A DNA stretch of 64,000 nucleotides, from positions 336,985-400,984 of the forward strand of contig CAJNDS010002440.1 of the NCBI GenBank assembly GCA_905221605.1, in the 5' to 3' direction. The translations under genes were made by a program, and so were the position numbers. The notes beneath the pieces are model-generated. The model was not told where the DNA came from and searched no databases. It worked only from the letters and a program-made list of their open reading frames with translations. The stretch comes from Symbiodinium natans (lineage: Eukaryota > Sar > Dinophyceae > Suessiales > Symbiodiniaceae). Positions within the stretch are counted from its first letter, which is position 1. The number at the start of each line of letters is the position of its first letter. Shown in pieces: positions 54,201 through 60,800 of the stretch.

Positions 54201-57200
54201 CCAACCCAAAAAGGGGTGCCCTTACTAGAACATGGTTACTGGATTACTAAGAATCCCTTAGAAGCCCTCGAACCCTAAACCCTAAACCCTAAACCCTAAA
54301 CCCTAAACCCTAAACCCTACACCCTAAACCCTAAACCCTAAACCCTGAACCCTCAACCCTACACCCTAAACCCTAAACCCTAAACCCTAAACCCTAAACC
54401 TTAAACCCTAAACCCTAAACCCTAACCCCCAAACCCTAGACCCTAAACCCCAAACCCTAGACCTTAAACCCTAAAACCCTGAACCTTAAACCCTAAAACC
54501 CTGAACCCTTAGTTCCCTTTCGCCACGGAGCCAGGTTGTGAGGGCCGTGAAGGGCCTGTGCCTCCTCTACCCCGGCAAGTACAAGGCGCGAAGGACGAGG
54601 TTTAGGGTTTAGGGTTTAGGGTTTAGGGTTTAGGGTTTAGGGTGTAGGGTGTAGGGTTCAAAAGTATGGAATGAGGGATTTCTGAGGGATTTCGATACCG
54701 CATATCCCCTTTACATGCCTTTAAGCTTTCAAGTGTAGGGGTTTGTGTAGGGTGCGTAATTCTCTTTATTTCGTCTTTATTTTGCTATTTTTATGATGAT
54801 CTGTGTTTTTGTTGGGGTGGGGGGGGGTCTCCGGCTGTTGATCTGCTGCACGAGATGCTATGAGGTTTAGTGCAAGCTTCATCTAGATTTGGGTCCCCTT
54901 TGCAGGTATTTGTTTACAGCTTTTCCCGACAACACCAGATTGGCTTTGATGAGAGCGGTTGCAGTGACATGACGAGGCCGACACTCCTGAATTAGTTTCG
55001 CACCGCTCCTGCTTTGGGGTCTAGACTTCTTCTGCGCAGAGTTTAGGGTTTCAGGGTTTTTAGGGCTTGGGTTTTCGGTTTCAGGAACCCTAGAACCCGA
55101 AACCCCTAAGGCCCCCAAACCCCTCAACATGTAGGGTCCTACTTGGAGGTTCATGGTGCTCAGTAACCAATCGTAACTGTACTTCTAACCCACTTCTAGC
55201 CTAGGTATCTAGACTTAGGGTGCTTATCACTGGGTTGTAAGTACAGTTACAATGAGTTACTATGCACCATGAACCTCCAAGTATAACCCTAAACCCTAAA
55301 CCCTAAACCCTAAACCCTAAACCCTAAACCCTAAACCCTAAACCCTAAACCCTAAACCCTAAAGCCTGGCATCGGCTTCTCAGAATCTCACTTCGGGGGC
55401 CATCTGTGGTCCAGGGTTCGCCTGAAAACCCTCACAGGCCGAGCGGTTGATCTGCCACGAAACCTCCCCCTAAGCCCCAAGCCCTAAGCCCTAAACCCTA
55501 AACCCTAAACCCTAAACCCTACCCTAAACCCCAAACCCTAAACCCTAAACCCCAAACCCTAAACCCTAAACCCGAAAGCTCCCAAGATCCCACAAAGACC
55601 CGAGCTTCAGGCCCTAAGCCCCAAACCCTAAACCCTAAGCCCTAAGCCCTAAACCCTAAACCCTAAACTCTAAACCCTAAGCCCTAAGCCCTAAGCCCTA
55701 AGCCCTAAGCCCTAAGCCCCATCCGTGAAGGTGCTGATGTCCTTCCTCTCCTCCAACCTCAGGGAGGATGGAACTGCGGAGATCAAGAAGGACGGCTTCA
55801 GGGCTTATGGTTTAGGGTTAGCGTTTAGGTTTGGGGTTTAGGGCTTAGGGTTTAGGGTTTAGGGTTTAGGGTGTGGGGGGGTTGGGGCTCATTACCATAT
55901 TCAACAGGGTTTATAGTACTGATATTGATGAGTGTATATGTGGTTCCTTGTTAATATAGGTGAGTGTATATATGGTGCAGCGTCGCTGCCCCCCCCACCC
56001 CCCCCCCCCCGGTCCCCCCCCCATGGCCGCCCTGTGGGGTGGTGTGGTTGGGGTTTGGGTTGGAGGGTTTTGGGTTTAGGGTGTAGGGTTAGGGTTTGGG
56101 GTTGGGTGTTTGGGGTTAGGGGTTTAAGCGGTTAGGGTCGCCGCCCGCCCCGCCGGGTTGACCCCCCCGTGGGTTGTGGGTTGGTTGGTTGGGGTTGGTG
56201 GGGGGTTTTTAGGTTTAGGGGTTTAGGTTTAGGGTTTAGGGTTGAGGGTTGAGGGTTTGGGTGGGGGGCGGGGGGGTGGGGGGGGGGGGGATACATGGGG
56301 GGGGGGGGGGGGGGGGGTACCGACACGGGACACGGAACCATATATTGGGGTGTCCTTTTGGTGATAAATGGAAGAGCATGCCAACAGTGTTGCTTTTTCC
56401 CAGCCCCTGCTTGGCGCAAGGGTCCACCATTCTCGATTTCTTCCCAGGTTTCGGGCTAAACCCTAAACCCTAAACCCTAAACCCTAAACCCTAAACCCTA
56501 AACCCTAAACCCTAAACCCTACACCCTAAACCTTTCAGAACTGTGGGTGTGGTCCCGACTTTTCACACCGCCAGCTCATGAAACAAGAACAGCGGGCCCC
56601 TAAACCCCGTAAACCCCCGAAACCCTCCATGTCCTAAACTCTCATCCCCAAACCCTAAGCTCTACACCCCAAACCTTTGGGTCCGCTCCTTGCGGATCCG
56701 ACTTTTTCTGGTTGCGGGGCGCGCAACCTTGAAGCCCGCGGCCACTGAAACGCCAAGACCCCAACAGTAGAAAAACCCTGACCCCTACTAAACCCCTAAG
56801 CCCCAAACCGTCGTTGAGGGACCCTAAGCCCTAAACCCTAGACCCTAAACCCTAAACCCTAAACCCTAAACCCTAAACCCTAACCCCTAAACCCTAAACC
56901 CTAAACCCTAAACCCTAAACCGTAAGCCCAAGATCCCTACAAAAGCCCCGAGCGCAGGATCTCGTTGATGCTTTGATCCTGATCATCTCGCAGGTGGGCC
57001 CCCCCCGGAAAGCGCTCCGAATGCGAACAAAAGCCTTACTTAAGCCCCAAAACGGGTTTAGGGTTTAGGGTTTAGGGTTTAGGGTTTAGGGCTTGGGGCT
57101 TAAACCCCCAAACCCTCACAACCCTTTACTCCTCTCCTAGGCTTCAGACCTAGACCAGACAAACCGCTCCCGAAGGTGCCAGCTGCCCGCGAGGTTGGTC

Positions 57201-57236
57201 TTCTCCACCTCTGCGAGTTCATAGAGGATTCTTCTT
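23547..57236 (+). CDS. COPG: Coatomer subunit gamma (gamma-COP), N-terminal half; 30 exons found, 3' part outside window
   Basis: Gamma-COP is a subunit of the COPI coatomer, the cytosolic coat that carries Golgi-to-ER and intra-Golgi vesicles; its N-terminal half is an alpha-solenoid trunk related to the adaptin large subunits. Thirty small + strand islands, taken in order, give a collinear match to this trunk: FFGVTKLFQ, RRMVYLVIK, FRANSIRVL, VDKNPFVASSALV, VVKRWVNE, LLYELKKGDRLAL, SCLRHKSEMV, TLALTTLLKT, VERLVKQISNFMS and LLHLCEFIED. With acceptors after AG|G and donors GC (18), GT (7) or GA (5), all 29 junctions keep frame, giving 1,384 nt (461 codons plus one base). The family is usually 870-900 residues, so about half is present. 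The appendage half should lie beyond 64000, past the LINE. Identity is sure; some exon edges are by inspection. Transcription is probably + strand, parallel with the upstream gene. Confidence 0.95.
24941..24968 (+). CDS. COPG: COPG exon 2
   Basis: Acceptor ctccgcag|G, GT donor. DKASVLQES(R) matches the family motif EK-x-A-VLQEAR. Confidence 0.8.
26643..26739 (+). CDS. COPG: COPG exon 3, with an insertion
   Basis: Acceptor ttgccaag|G, GT donor (gtcgta). Starts (R)FSDAPID, matching VFNDPQVD, but adds about 20 residues (containing CPVLYMTGPSLG) before the conserved RRC that opens the next exon. Largest exon found. Confidence 0.75.
27742..27780 (+). CDS. COPG: COPG exon 4
   Basis: Acceptor gcccccag|G, GC donor (gcggct). 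Reads CQNLLTRIIYLI, the conserved KILYLINQG region. Confidence 0.9.
28328..28459 (+). other. Open coding-like frame inside COPG intron 4
   Basis: 43 codons starting VESANYDAYMQRRMRAL and ending at a TGA, with biased GC-rich codons. It does not belong to gamma-COP and is skipped by the splice model. It could be a fragment of another gene, an alternative exon or chance. Family not recognised. Confidence 0.4.
28865..28889 (+). CDS. COPG: COPG exon 5
   Basis: Acceptor cactaag|G, GC donor (gccgtg). 25 nt; reads QGEKFTAQ, matching NQGESFTKV, and completes Q across the junction. Confidence 0.85.
29135..29215 (-). repeat. (CCCCTAAA)n octamer array
   Basis: About ten tandem octamers, a one-base expansion of the heptamer. 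Confidence 0.95.
29381..29474. mobile_element. MITE family E copy
   Basis: TAGGGGTCGGAA on the left and GTTCAGGCCCCTA on the right are inverted. Related copies at 9976 and 37771. Confidence 0.65.
29848..29889 (+). CDS. COPG: COPG exon 6
   Basis: Acceptor tcgacag|G, GC donor (gcgcga). ELTNLFFGVTKLFQ is the best single match to the family (EATEVFFAVTKLFQ-type). Confidence 0.95.
30521..30567 (+). CDS. COPG: COPG exon 7
   Basis: Acceptor ttggccag|G, GC donor (gcggct). Reads AQCTRLRRMVYLVIK. Confidence 0.92.
30597..30709. mobile_element. MITE family A copy, 113 bp, perfect ends
   Basis: GGGATGTTCCCCCTT at 30597-30611 and AAGGGGGAACATCCC at 30695-30709 are exact inverses. The interior shares ATACTAGCAGTCCTTA with copies at 38531 and 49062. 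Confidence 0.85.
31073..31094 (+). CDS. COPG: COPG exon 8 (22-nt micro-exon)
   Basis: Acceptor ccccag|G, GC donor (gcacga). Reads LEPSDQE with a completed E before it, matching the family's ELSPSSDE spacing exactly. Confidence 0.75.
31741..31845 (-). repeat. CCCTAAA array
   Basis: About 15 perfect units. Confidence 0.95.
32060..32480. other. Unique island in COPG intron 8
   Basis: Three overlapping open frames on both strands, none recognised and none needed by the gamma-COP model. No function assigned. Confidence 0.3.
32722..32870 (-). repeat. Array of C-expanded units (CCCCCTAAA / CCCCCCTAAA)
   Basis: Fourteen or so units of 9-10 bp with extra cytosines. Confidence 0.9.
33252..33291 (+). 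CDS. COPG: COPG exon 9
   Basis: Acceptor gccgacag|G, GC donor (gcagcc). Reads VFICMSCLIKDMN, matching VIIVTSSLMKDMN. Confidence 0.9.
33590..33740. mobile_element. Dispersed repeat family C copy
   Basis: Shares GATAAGGTACCCC...TTTCGGAAACCCCCAAA with 39340-39425 and 9428-9535. Confidence 0.5.
33909..33967 (+). CDS. COPG: COPG exon 10
   Basis: Acceptor gctttctgag|G, GC donor (gcagcc). Reads KNDCFRANSIRVLSRVLDP, the RANAIRVL motif. Confidence 0.95.
34463..34648. mobile_element. MITE family F copy with TTTAGGG array inside
   Basis: Left end CTTGGAGGTTCATGGCACCT and right end AGTACCATGAAACTCCAAG are inverted and match the intact copy at 55141-55282. A TTTAGGG array fills 34501-34573. Confidence 0.7.
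35020..35061 (+). CDS. COPG: COPG exon 11
   Basis: Acceptor tgcttgag|G, GC donor (gccgca). Reads AMAAQIDRYLKTAI, matching TQIERYLKQAI. Confidence 0.92.
35577..35867 (+). other. Exon-like frame of unknown gene inside COPG intron 11
   Basis: A strong 3' splice-site-like tract (GACTTTCCCCTTAG) precedes a 96-codon frame. It holds VYNLHPAFNEFIDNLFVEF and ends QLGNGGSFV before TGA at 35865. Composition is protein-like (aromatic and small residues, no repeats). It is not gamma-COP. The first base after AG is T, unlike the AG|G rule. Candidates: a nested gene, a retrocopied fragment or an alternative terminal exon. Family not recognised. Confidence 0.5.
35895..36035 (+). repeat. CTCCCTCATCCCC-type minisatellite
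   Basis: Pyrimidine-rich repeat of roughly 13-15 bp units. Confidence 0.85.
36660..36838 (-). repeat. (CCCCTAA)n variant array
   Basis: About 20 heptamers with the C/A balance shifted (CCCCTAA in place of CCCTAAA), immediately upstream of exon 12. Confidence 0.92.
36869..36927 (+). CDS. COPG: COPG exon 12
   Basis: Acceptor ttgcgag|G, GC donor (gcccga). Reads VDKNPFVASSALVCGMTLC, matching VDKNPVVSSAALVSGLHLL. Confidence 0.95.
37006..37115 (+). repeat. TTTAGGG array
   Basis: About 15 perfect units. Confidence 0.95.
37624..37687 (+). CDS. COPG: COPG exon 13
   Basis: Acceptor cgctgag|G; GC donor (gctact). Contains VPDVVKRWVNEIQE. An in-phase alternative acceptor at 37630 would remove two residues and fit family spacing better, but it would break the AG|G rule. 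Confidence 0.88.
37771..37868. mobile_element. MITE family E copy
   Basis: TAGGGGCCGGAA and TTCCGACCCCTA are inverted ends; GGGACCATAAGGGAA inside matches 9976. Confidence 0.7.
38531..38620. mobile_element. MITE family A copy, right end lost
   Basis: Shares GGATGTTC, CTTATACTAGCAGTCC, AATAGGGGTT and a later AAGGACTGTG with 30597-30709. Confidence 0.6.
38700..38945 (+). pseudogene. Frameshifted coding fragment in COPG intron 13
   Basis: One frame reads LDYLHLKLEEIILP, a stop, then FHRAWNDVKACLKNCGLF. A second frame continues LYNLNYGPQWSRAWMAKRR. The two parts look like one protein interrupted by a stop and a frameshift. It is not gamma-COP and I do not know the family. Confidence 0.45.
39340..39425. 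mobile_element. Dispersed repeat family C copy
   Basis: AGGTACCCCTAATTTCGGAAACCCCCATAT region shared with 9428 and 33590. A piece in opposite orientation occurs near 42858. Confidence 0.5.
39595..39700 (-). repeat. (CCCCCTAAA)n nonamer array
   Basis: About 11 tandem nonamers. The glycine-rich - strand frame over it is repeat translation. Confidence 0.95.
39789..39854 (+). CDS. COPG: COPG exon 14
   Basis: Acceptor tataag|G, GC donor (gcagat). CHALALLYELKKGDRLAL matches FHALALLHQIRQNDRLAV. About four residues fewer than the family lie between exons 13 and 14; the acceptor at 39783 or an unseen micro-exon could fill them. Confidence 0.95.
41190..41209 (+). CDS. COPG: COPG exon 15 (20-nt micro-exon)
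   Basis: Acceptor gtggcag|G, GC donor (gctggg). Reads VVTQMA with R across the junction. It supplies exactly the seven residues needed between exons 14 and 16. Confidence 0.7.
42080..42120 (+). CDS. COPG: COPG exon 16
   Basis: Acceptor tgggag|G, GC donor (gcccct). Reads NSLKSPMAECLLI, matching VRSPLAQCLLIR. Confidence 0.9.
42776..42843 (+). CDS. COPG: COPG exon 17
   Basis: Acceptor CCCTCCCTTTGCAAG|G, GA donor (gagctt). Reads YATQTLMSDRDAG then EKTLMSYL, aligning with the FYEFLESCLR region. Confidence 0.8.
42985..43320. other. Unique island in COPG intron 17
   Basis: GC-rich sequence with repeated GGCAGTGGGC/GGCAGTTGG words and open frames on both strands, none recognised. Confidence 0.3.
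44858..44899 (+). CDS. COPG: COPG exon 18
   Basis: Acceptor gcgaag|G, GT donor (gtcggc). Reads DSCLRHKSEMVTYE, matching ESCLRHKAEMV. Confidence 0.95.
45763..46115 (-). repeat. Longest CCCTAAA array in the window
   Basis: About 350 bp of near-perfect heptamers with a few CCCCTAAA interruptions, inside COPG intron 18. Confidence 0.95.
46655..46765. mobile_element. MITE family D copy
   Basis: CTAGGATGCCCAGTA on the left and TACTGGGCAACCTAG on the right are inverted ends; nested GCCCTTATTCCCTTTT against AAAAAAGGGCACC. Confidence 0.75.
46893..46952 (+). repeat. 12-bp CT-rich minisatellite
   Basis: Five tandem units of CTCGCTCTCTTC type. Open frames over it are low-complexity. Confidence 0.9.
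47585..47630 (+). CDS. COPG: COPG exon 19
   Basis: Acceptor tgcacgag|G, GC donor (gcggcg). Reads AARAFCQLAAVDSEG, matching EAARAITELDGV. The end could be a few codons earlier. Confidence 0.88.
48876..48927 (+). CDS. COPG: COPG exon 20
   Basis: Acceptor caaaaag|G, GA donor (gacact). Reads YDMTHATTILQIFLTS, matching TVLQLFLSSP. Confidence 0.9.
49062..49115. mobile_element. MITE family A fragment
   Basis: GGCATGTTCCCTCTTATACTAGC..GTCCTTAATAGGGATTATAAT matches the left half of 9195 and 30597. Confidence 0.6.
49643..49688 (+). CDS. COPG: COPG exon 21
   Basis: Acceptor gtcctcag|G, GC donor (gcggcc). Reads KPVVRFGAIRTLNTP, matching RPVLRFAAVRTLNK. Confidence 0.93.
50951..50979 (+). CDS. COPG: COPG exon 22 (tentative)
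   Basis: Acceptor tcgaag|G, GT donor. Reads VLRMTSRGL. Similarity is weak, but it fills the 12-residue family spacing exactly and links both phases. Confidence 0.55.
51180..51231. repeat. Poly-C/poly-A run
   Basis: About 40 C then 10 A. Length is unreliable in any assembly. Confidence 0.9.
51593..51633 (+). CDS. COPG: COPG exon 23
   Basis: Acceptor ttgggag|G, GT donor (gtcgcg). Reads CNCDMEPLLSDQN, matching CNIDMESLISDQNR. Confidence 0.95.
52320..52361 (+). CDS. COPG: COPG exon 24
   Basis: Acceptor agctgag|G, GC donor (gcggct). Reads NTATLALTTLLKT, matching IATLAITTLLKTG. Confidence 0.97.
52710..52762 (+). CDS. COPG: COPG exon 25
   Basis: Acceptor cagcaag|G, GA donor (gagcgg). Reads HESNVERLVKQISNFMS, matching NESSVERLMKQITNFMSD. 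Confidence 0.97.
53122..53230. mobile_element. MITE family D copy
   Basis: CTAGGACCTGGAGTAGGCCC ... GCCCTTATTCCC ... AACCAAAAAGGGCACC, as at 46655 and 25041. Confidence 0.6.
53344..53370 (+). CDS. COPG: COPG exon 26 (27-nt micro-exon)
   Basis: Acceptor gccaccag|G, GC donor (gcatcg). Reads DITEVFKVE, matching DIADEFKIV. Confidence 0.85.
53687..53885 (-). repeat. CCCTAAA array (about 28 units)
   Basis: Nearly uninterrupted, inside COPG intron 26. Confidence 0.95.
54535..54585 (+). CDS. COPG: COPG exon 27
   Basis: Acceptor gagccag|G, GC donor (gcgcga). Reads VVRAVKGLCLLYPGKYK, matching VVVDAIRSLCVKFPLKY. Confidence 0.95.
55141..55282. mobile_element. MITE family F, intact copy, 142 bp
   Basis: 42-bp terminal inverted repeats (55141-55182, 55241-55282) with about 5 mismatches; left end starts ACTTGGAGGTTCATGGTGC. 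A solo end occurs at 961-979 and a copy with internal TTTAGGG array at 34463-34648. Confidence 0.9.
55731..55790 (+). CDS. COPG: COPG exon 28
   Basis: Acceptor ccgtgaag|G, GA donor (gacggc). Reads VLMSFLSSNLREDGTAEIKK, matching SLMTFLSNILREEGGFEYKR. Confidence 0.96.
56958..56993 (+). CDS. COPG: COPG exon 29
   Basis: Acceptor gagcgcag|G, GT donor (gtgggc). Reads DLVDALILIISQ, matching AIVDSIVTIIRD. Confidence 0.93.
57176..57236 (+). CDS. COPG: COPG exon 30 (last exon in window)
   Basis: Acceptor cccgaag|G, GT donor (gtaggg). Reads VPAAREVGLLHLCEFIEDSS, matching KESGLLHLCEFIED. It ends in phase 1. No continuation (family EFTYLSTQILHFLG) was seen between here and the LINE, so the next exon should lie beyond 64000. 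Confidence 0.95.
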
Positions 57237-57831
57237 GTAGGGTTTAGGGTTTAGGGTTTAGGGTTTAGGGTTTAGGGTTTAGGGTTTAGGGTTTAGGGTT
57301 TAAGGGTCCAGTCGTGCGCTTCTGCCTTTTTTTCTTGGTTTCCAGGCCCCGAAAGGGGTGCCCTCATTTGATGGTTAGGGTCTAGGGTATAGGGTTCAGG
57401 GTTCAGTCTTGTTGTGCTGAGGGTGTAGGGGATCGGGTAGCTTTCACTTCTGCCCGCAACTTCCGACATCCGGACGCCTAAACTCTAAACCCTCTTCCAG
57501 GCTTGGGGGTTCAGTGCAAAGTCATAGCGGATAGGGTTCCGAAGATGTATAGGGTTCGTGTAGGGTTAGGGTTCACACGATTTAGGGTTCGTAAGGTTTA
57601 GGGTTCAGGGCTCAAGTGATCCAACCCTAAGACCCAAGCAGCTTCACCCATTTTAGATAACTAGAACTCTTAGCCCTGAACGCTAAACCCCAAACCCTTG
57701 AACCCTTACCCAGATGCGTGTCTTTTCTGTGGAGTTCAGGGCTTAGGGTTTAGGGTTTAGGGAATTTAGGGAATTTAAGGAGTTTAGGGTTTAGGGTTAG
57801 GGTTCAGGGTTTAGGGTTTAGGGTTTTTTTA
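57237..57831 (+). repeat. TTTAGGG arrays and degenerate repeats between COPG exon 30 and the LINE
   Basis: A perfect array at 57239-57302, then degenerate units. The last TTTAGGG units (about 57805-57824) directly contact the LINE's A tract. Confidence 0.9.
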
Positions 57832-60800
57832 GGACTGCCATGCGCTTCCGATACTCCGGGCGAACAGGCTGAACTTAAAAGGGTGGCGCGTAGGCGCGGC
57901 CACGAGGCGTGCAGGGAAGTCCGGCTCTTTTCTTATCCGCTTCTGAAGGGTTAGGAGGTCGTTATTAGGGGTATCCGATCGGCAGAATTCCATAGCATGG
58001 TTACTGACAAGGAGTAGCCAGTGGGGCGGAGGGGGGCCCGTCTTATAATTTTTGTACTGTGCTATTCTGTCCTTGAGAGCTGGTCCATGCGCTACATGGT
58101 GTAGGGGTTGGTCTCCGGGAGCTCTAACTGATTCAGTGAACAGCTTGAACTGTTGGGAAAGAACTATTTGGGATGGGAGGAGTGGTCTGTTGGCTTGAAC
58201 CCAAACCGATTTGTTTGTGATATGAGAGTAGTAGGACGCTTTAATACCTATGGCTCTTCGTAGGTGTTGAAAATACCAGGAGCCTAATTTACGGAAATGT
58301 TTGTCTTCCATGGTGAGGGTGCAGAGGCCATAGACGAGACAGGATACTATGTTTGCCATGAATATTTGTACCTTCACTTTTCTGGGTAGTCTACTCCGCC
58401 AAAGATGTTGGAGCTTGTTGAAGGAGGTATGGGCTAGTGCAAATCTCGCGAACAGTGCGTGAATTGTGGGCTTGATCCAAGAGATTTGGGAACCTAGATA
58501 CTTCACTGACGTTGCCTGGGGTACTGGGTCCCCATTTATGAAATTGGGGGGTGGAGGAGTAAACGAGGGGTGGCAAAGGAGTTCAGTCTTAGTTAGGTTG
58601 AGTTCTAAACCATAGAGTTGGGCTTCCTGTTGGAGCGCATGCAGATAGGATTCCAGGGCTTGTACTGATATCCCAAAGAGTAGAGTGTCGTCGGCGTATT
58701 CGAGATCGTAAGTTGGCTTTCCCACCGACCAAGTGTTTTGAGGGACCCCCTGTCGGACTAATTTGTCATCTACATCCAGCAGTACGCTGGACAGCACAAA
58801 GATAAAAAGGTATGGGCTGAGCGGGCAGCCCTGCCTGATCCCAGTATGAGGAGTAGCCGTGAATTTGTCACCTTTAATACCGATTGTGTGGAATAGGGGA
58901 GCGGTGTAAATGTCCTGGATTAAGGTAATATATTGTTCATGAATACCCATTCTGCGAAGTGCAATCAGTAATGAATCGTGATCCAGCTTGTCAAACGCCT
59001 GTTTCCAATCTATGAACAAGCAGTGAAACGGGGTGCCTGTTCTGGAGGAGTAGTCTTGGAGTCTGCGCAATATAAATAGCGGGTGGAAGGTACTACGTCC
59101 TTGTCGAAATCCAAACTGCGTGTTGCGCAGTCTGGATTCATATCTGAACTGTAGACGAGCTTGGATGAGGGAGGAGTAAATTTTATACATTGTGTTGAGC
59201 AACGAGATTGGCCTATAGTTTGAAGCGTCTGAGTCGTCACCCTTACCCTTGTAAAACGATACTACTATAGCCTCTTTCCATGCGTGTGGGATTTTTTCCT
59301 CCTGCAAACAAGCGTTCATGAGGTCGAGAAGTTGCACCTCCCCGAAATGGTCCAGTAGTTTGAGTATATCAGGTCGCAGGTTGTCAGGTCCTGGGGCCCT
59401 GCCTTTTTGCATTTTGTGGAGGGCGGTTTGCAATTCCGGGAGGGTAAACCAGGGGATCGGAGTCGTGTCGGTGGGGAAATGAGGAGTAGCCTGTGCTAAA
59501 TTTTGTTTAGCTTCGTTCGTTACCTTTGAGGGACCCCATTGTACGTTCGTGAGGTGTTTGCCAAATGCCGCGTGTGTTTCAGACCATGGGATCTGCTTGT
59601 TATCCACTACCAGTCTACATTTTCTTTCCTGAAATCCTTTTTTAAGTTTCTTTGCCTGTTTCCAAACTGCTGGGGTGAGCGTGTAATCAGCGTTAATTTG
59701 GCTGCGTATCCACTGAGTTTTGTCTTTTCTAGCCTTATTTTTCACCCTTCTGTAATAGGAGGAGTAGTCTGGGTGTTCTGTGGCTTTCATATTTTTAGCG
59801 ACGTGTAATTCTCTTAGTGTTTCCGTGGATATCCAAGGTTTGTGTGGGGAGTACTGGGTGGGAGGAAAAATCATGGTAGAGGCTGTTTGAGCAGCGTACA
59901 GAAATCTGGAGTATTTATCTTCTGCTGTCTCACCCCTGATCGGTAGGGCGGGAGGGTTCAGGTTTGAGAGAAGTAATGGAGCTGCCTGTGTATATCGTCC
60001 ACCTTGAGCCTCCAAAGCTATTTTTCCCTGTTCCGCTAAGGCATCCGCTAATTCGTTTCCTTGATTTCCAGTGTGCCCTTTTATCCACACCCATTCTATC
60101 TCTGAGATGTTTTTCAGTTTCTCGTAACAGGCGCGGGCATTAAAAATTAGCTGTTTGTGTTTTTTCGGTCTGGACAATCCTCGAGTCATCTGGGCAGCCC
60201 ATTTGCTGTCGTAGTAGATTGTAACCTTTGTGGGAGGAGTAGCCGAACGTAATAAATAGAGGATTGACTCCATGATGGCGGAGATTTCTGCTGTGTTGTT
60301 GCTACCTACACTGGCGCCCAGATAATATGGGGAGGTGTCTGTGGTGAGTACTGGGCCACATGCTTTGTGCGCCCTCGCAGAGTCGTCGAATACCACGAAT
60401 CCCCATCCCGCGGGGGAGGCGGCGCTTGCTCTGCCTTTTGAGCCGGATCCGTCCGTGTAGACTCGAACGTGGGGGCCCTCGGGGGCTTTCTGTGTTTCTG
60501 AACCCGGGGAGGCTGTGTTGACGTAATGTGTTCTGAAGGCTGCGGCGAATTGTTCCTGCGATTTGGTGGAAGAGGAGTAGTCTGGTTTGGGGAGTCTAGG
60601 AATTTTGGGCTCTTTTGATCCTAGCTTTATGCGGAGAATAGTTTTGAGCAGATAATGGTCGCTTGGGAAGCCGGTATTATGATGTGCCCGGCATTGTAAA
60701 ATCGACGGAAGCCATTGCTTTTTACACACTATTTTATCAAGACTCTGGAATCTGAAGGGGTCGATCTTCGGTGTTTGAGGGAGAGGGTTTAACAAAGGGT

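Larger units (their letters stand above)
1..57830. repeat. Mosaic of telomere-like (TTTAGGG)n/(CCCTAAA)n arrays and unique islands
   Basis: Arrays of the heptamer TTTAGGG or its complement, from 2 to about 50 units, recur every few hundred bases and switch orientation many times. Variant units (TTTGGGG, TTTAGGGG, CTTAGGG, TTCAGGG) form their own local blocks. TTTAGGG is the telomere unit of plants, dinoflagellates and chromerids. The arrays lie between exons of a gene that reads through in frame, so here they are intron and intergenic filler and not a chromosome end. Gaps of more than 300 bases between listed features consist of these arrays and their degenerate derivatives unless stated otherwise. 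Confidence 0.95.

Noticed and set aside
58391-58400. CTACTCCG on the + strand within the LINE as an inverted motif copy
   Set aside because: Only seven bases match and the orientation is opposite to all 18 good copies; treated as chance.
59539-59808. Open frame on the + strand inside the LINE
   Set aside because: Antisense shadow of ORF2. Same for 62554-62844 and the short - strand frames within 58391-62321.
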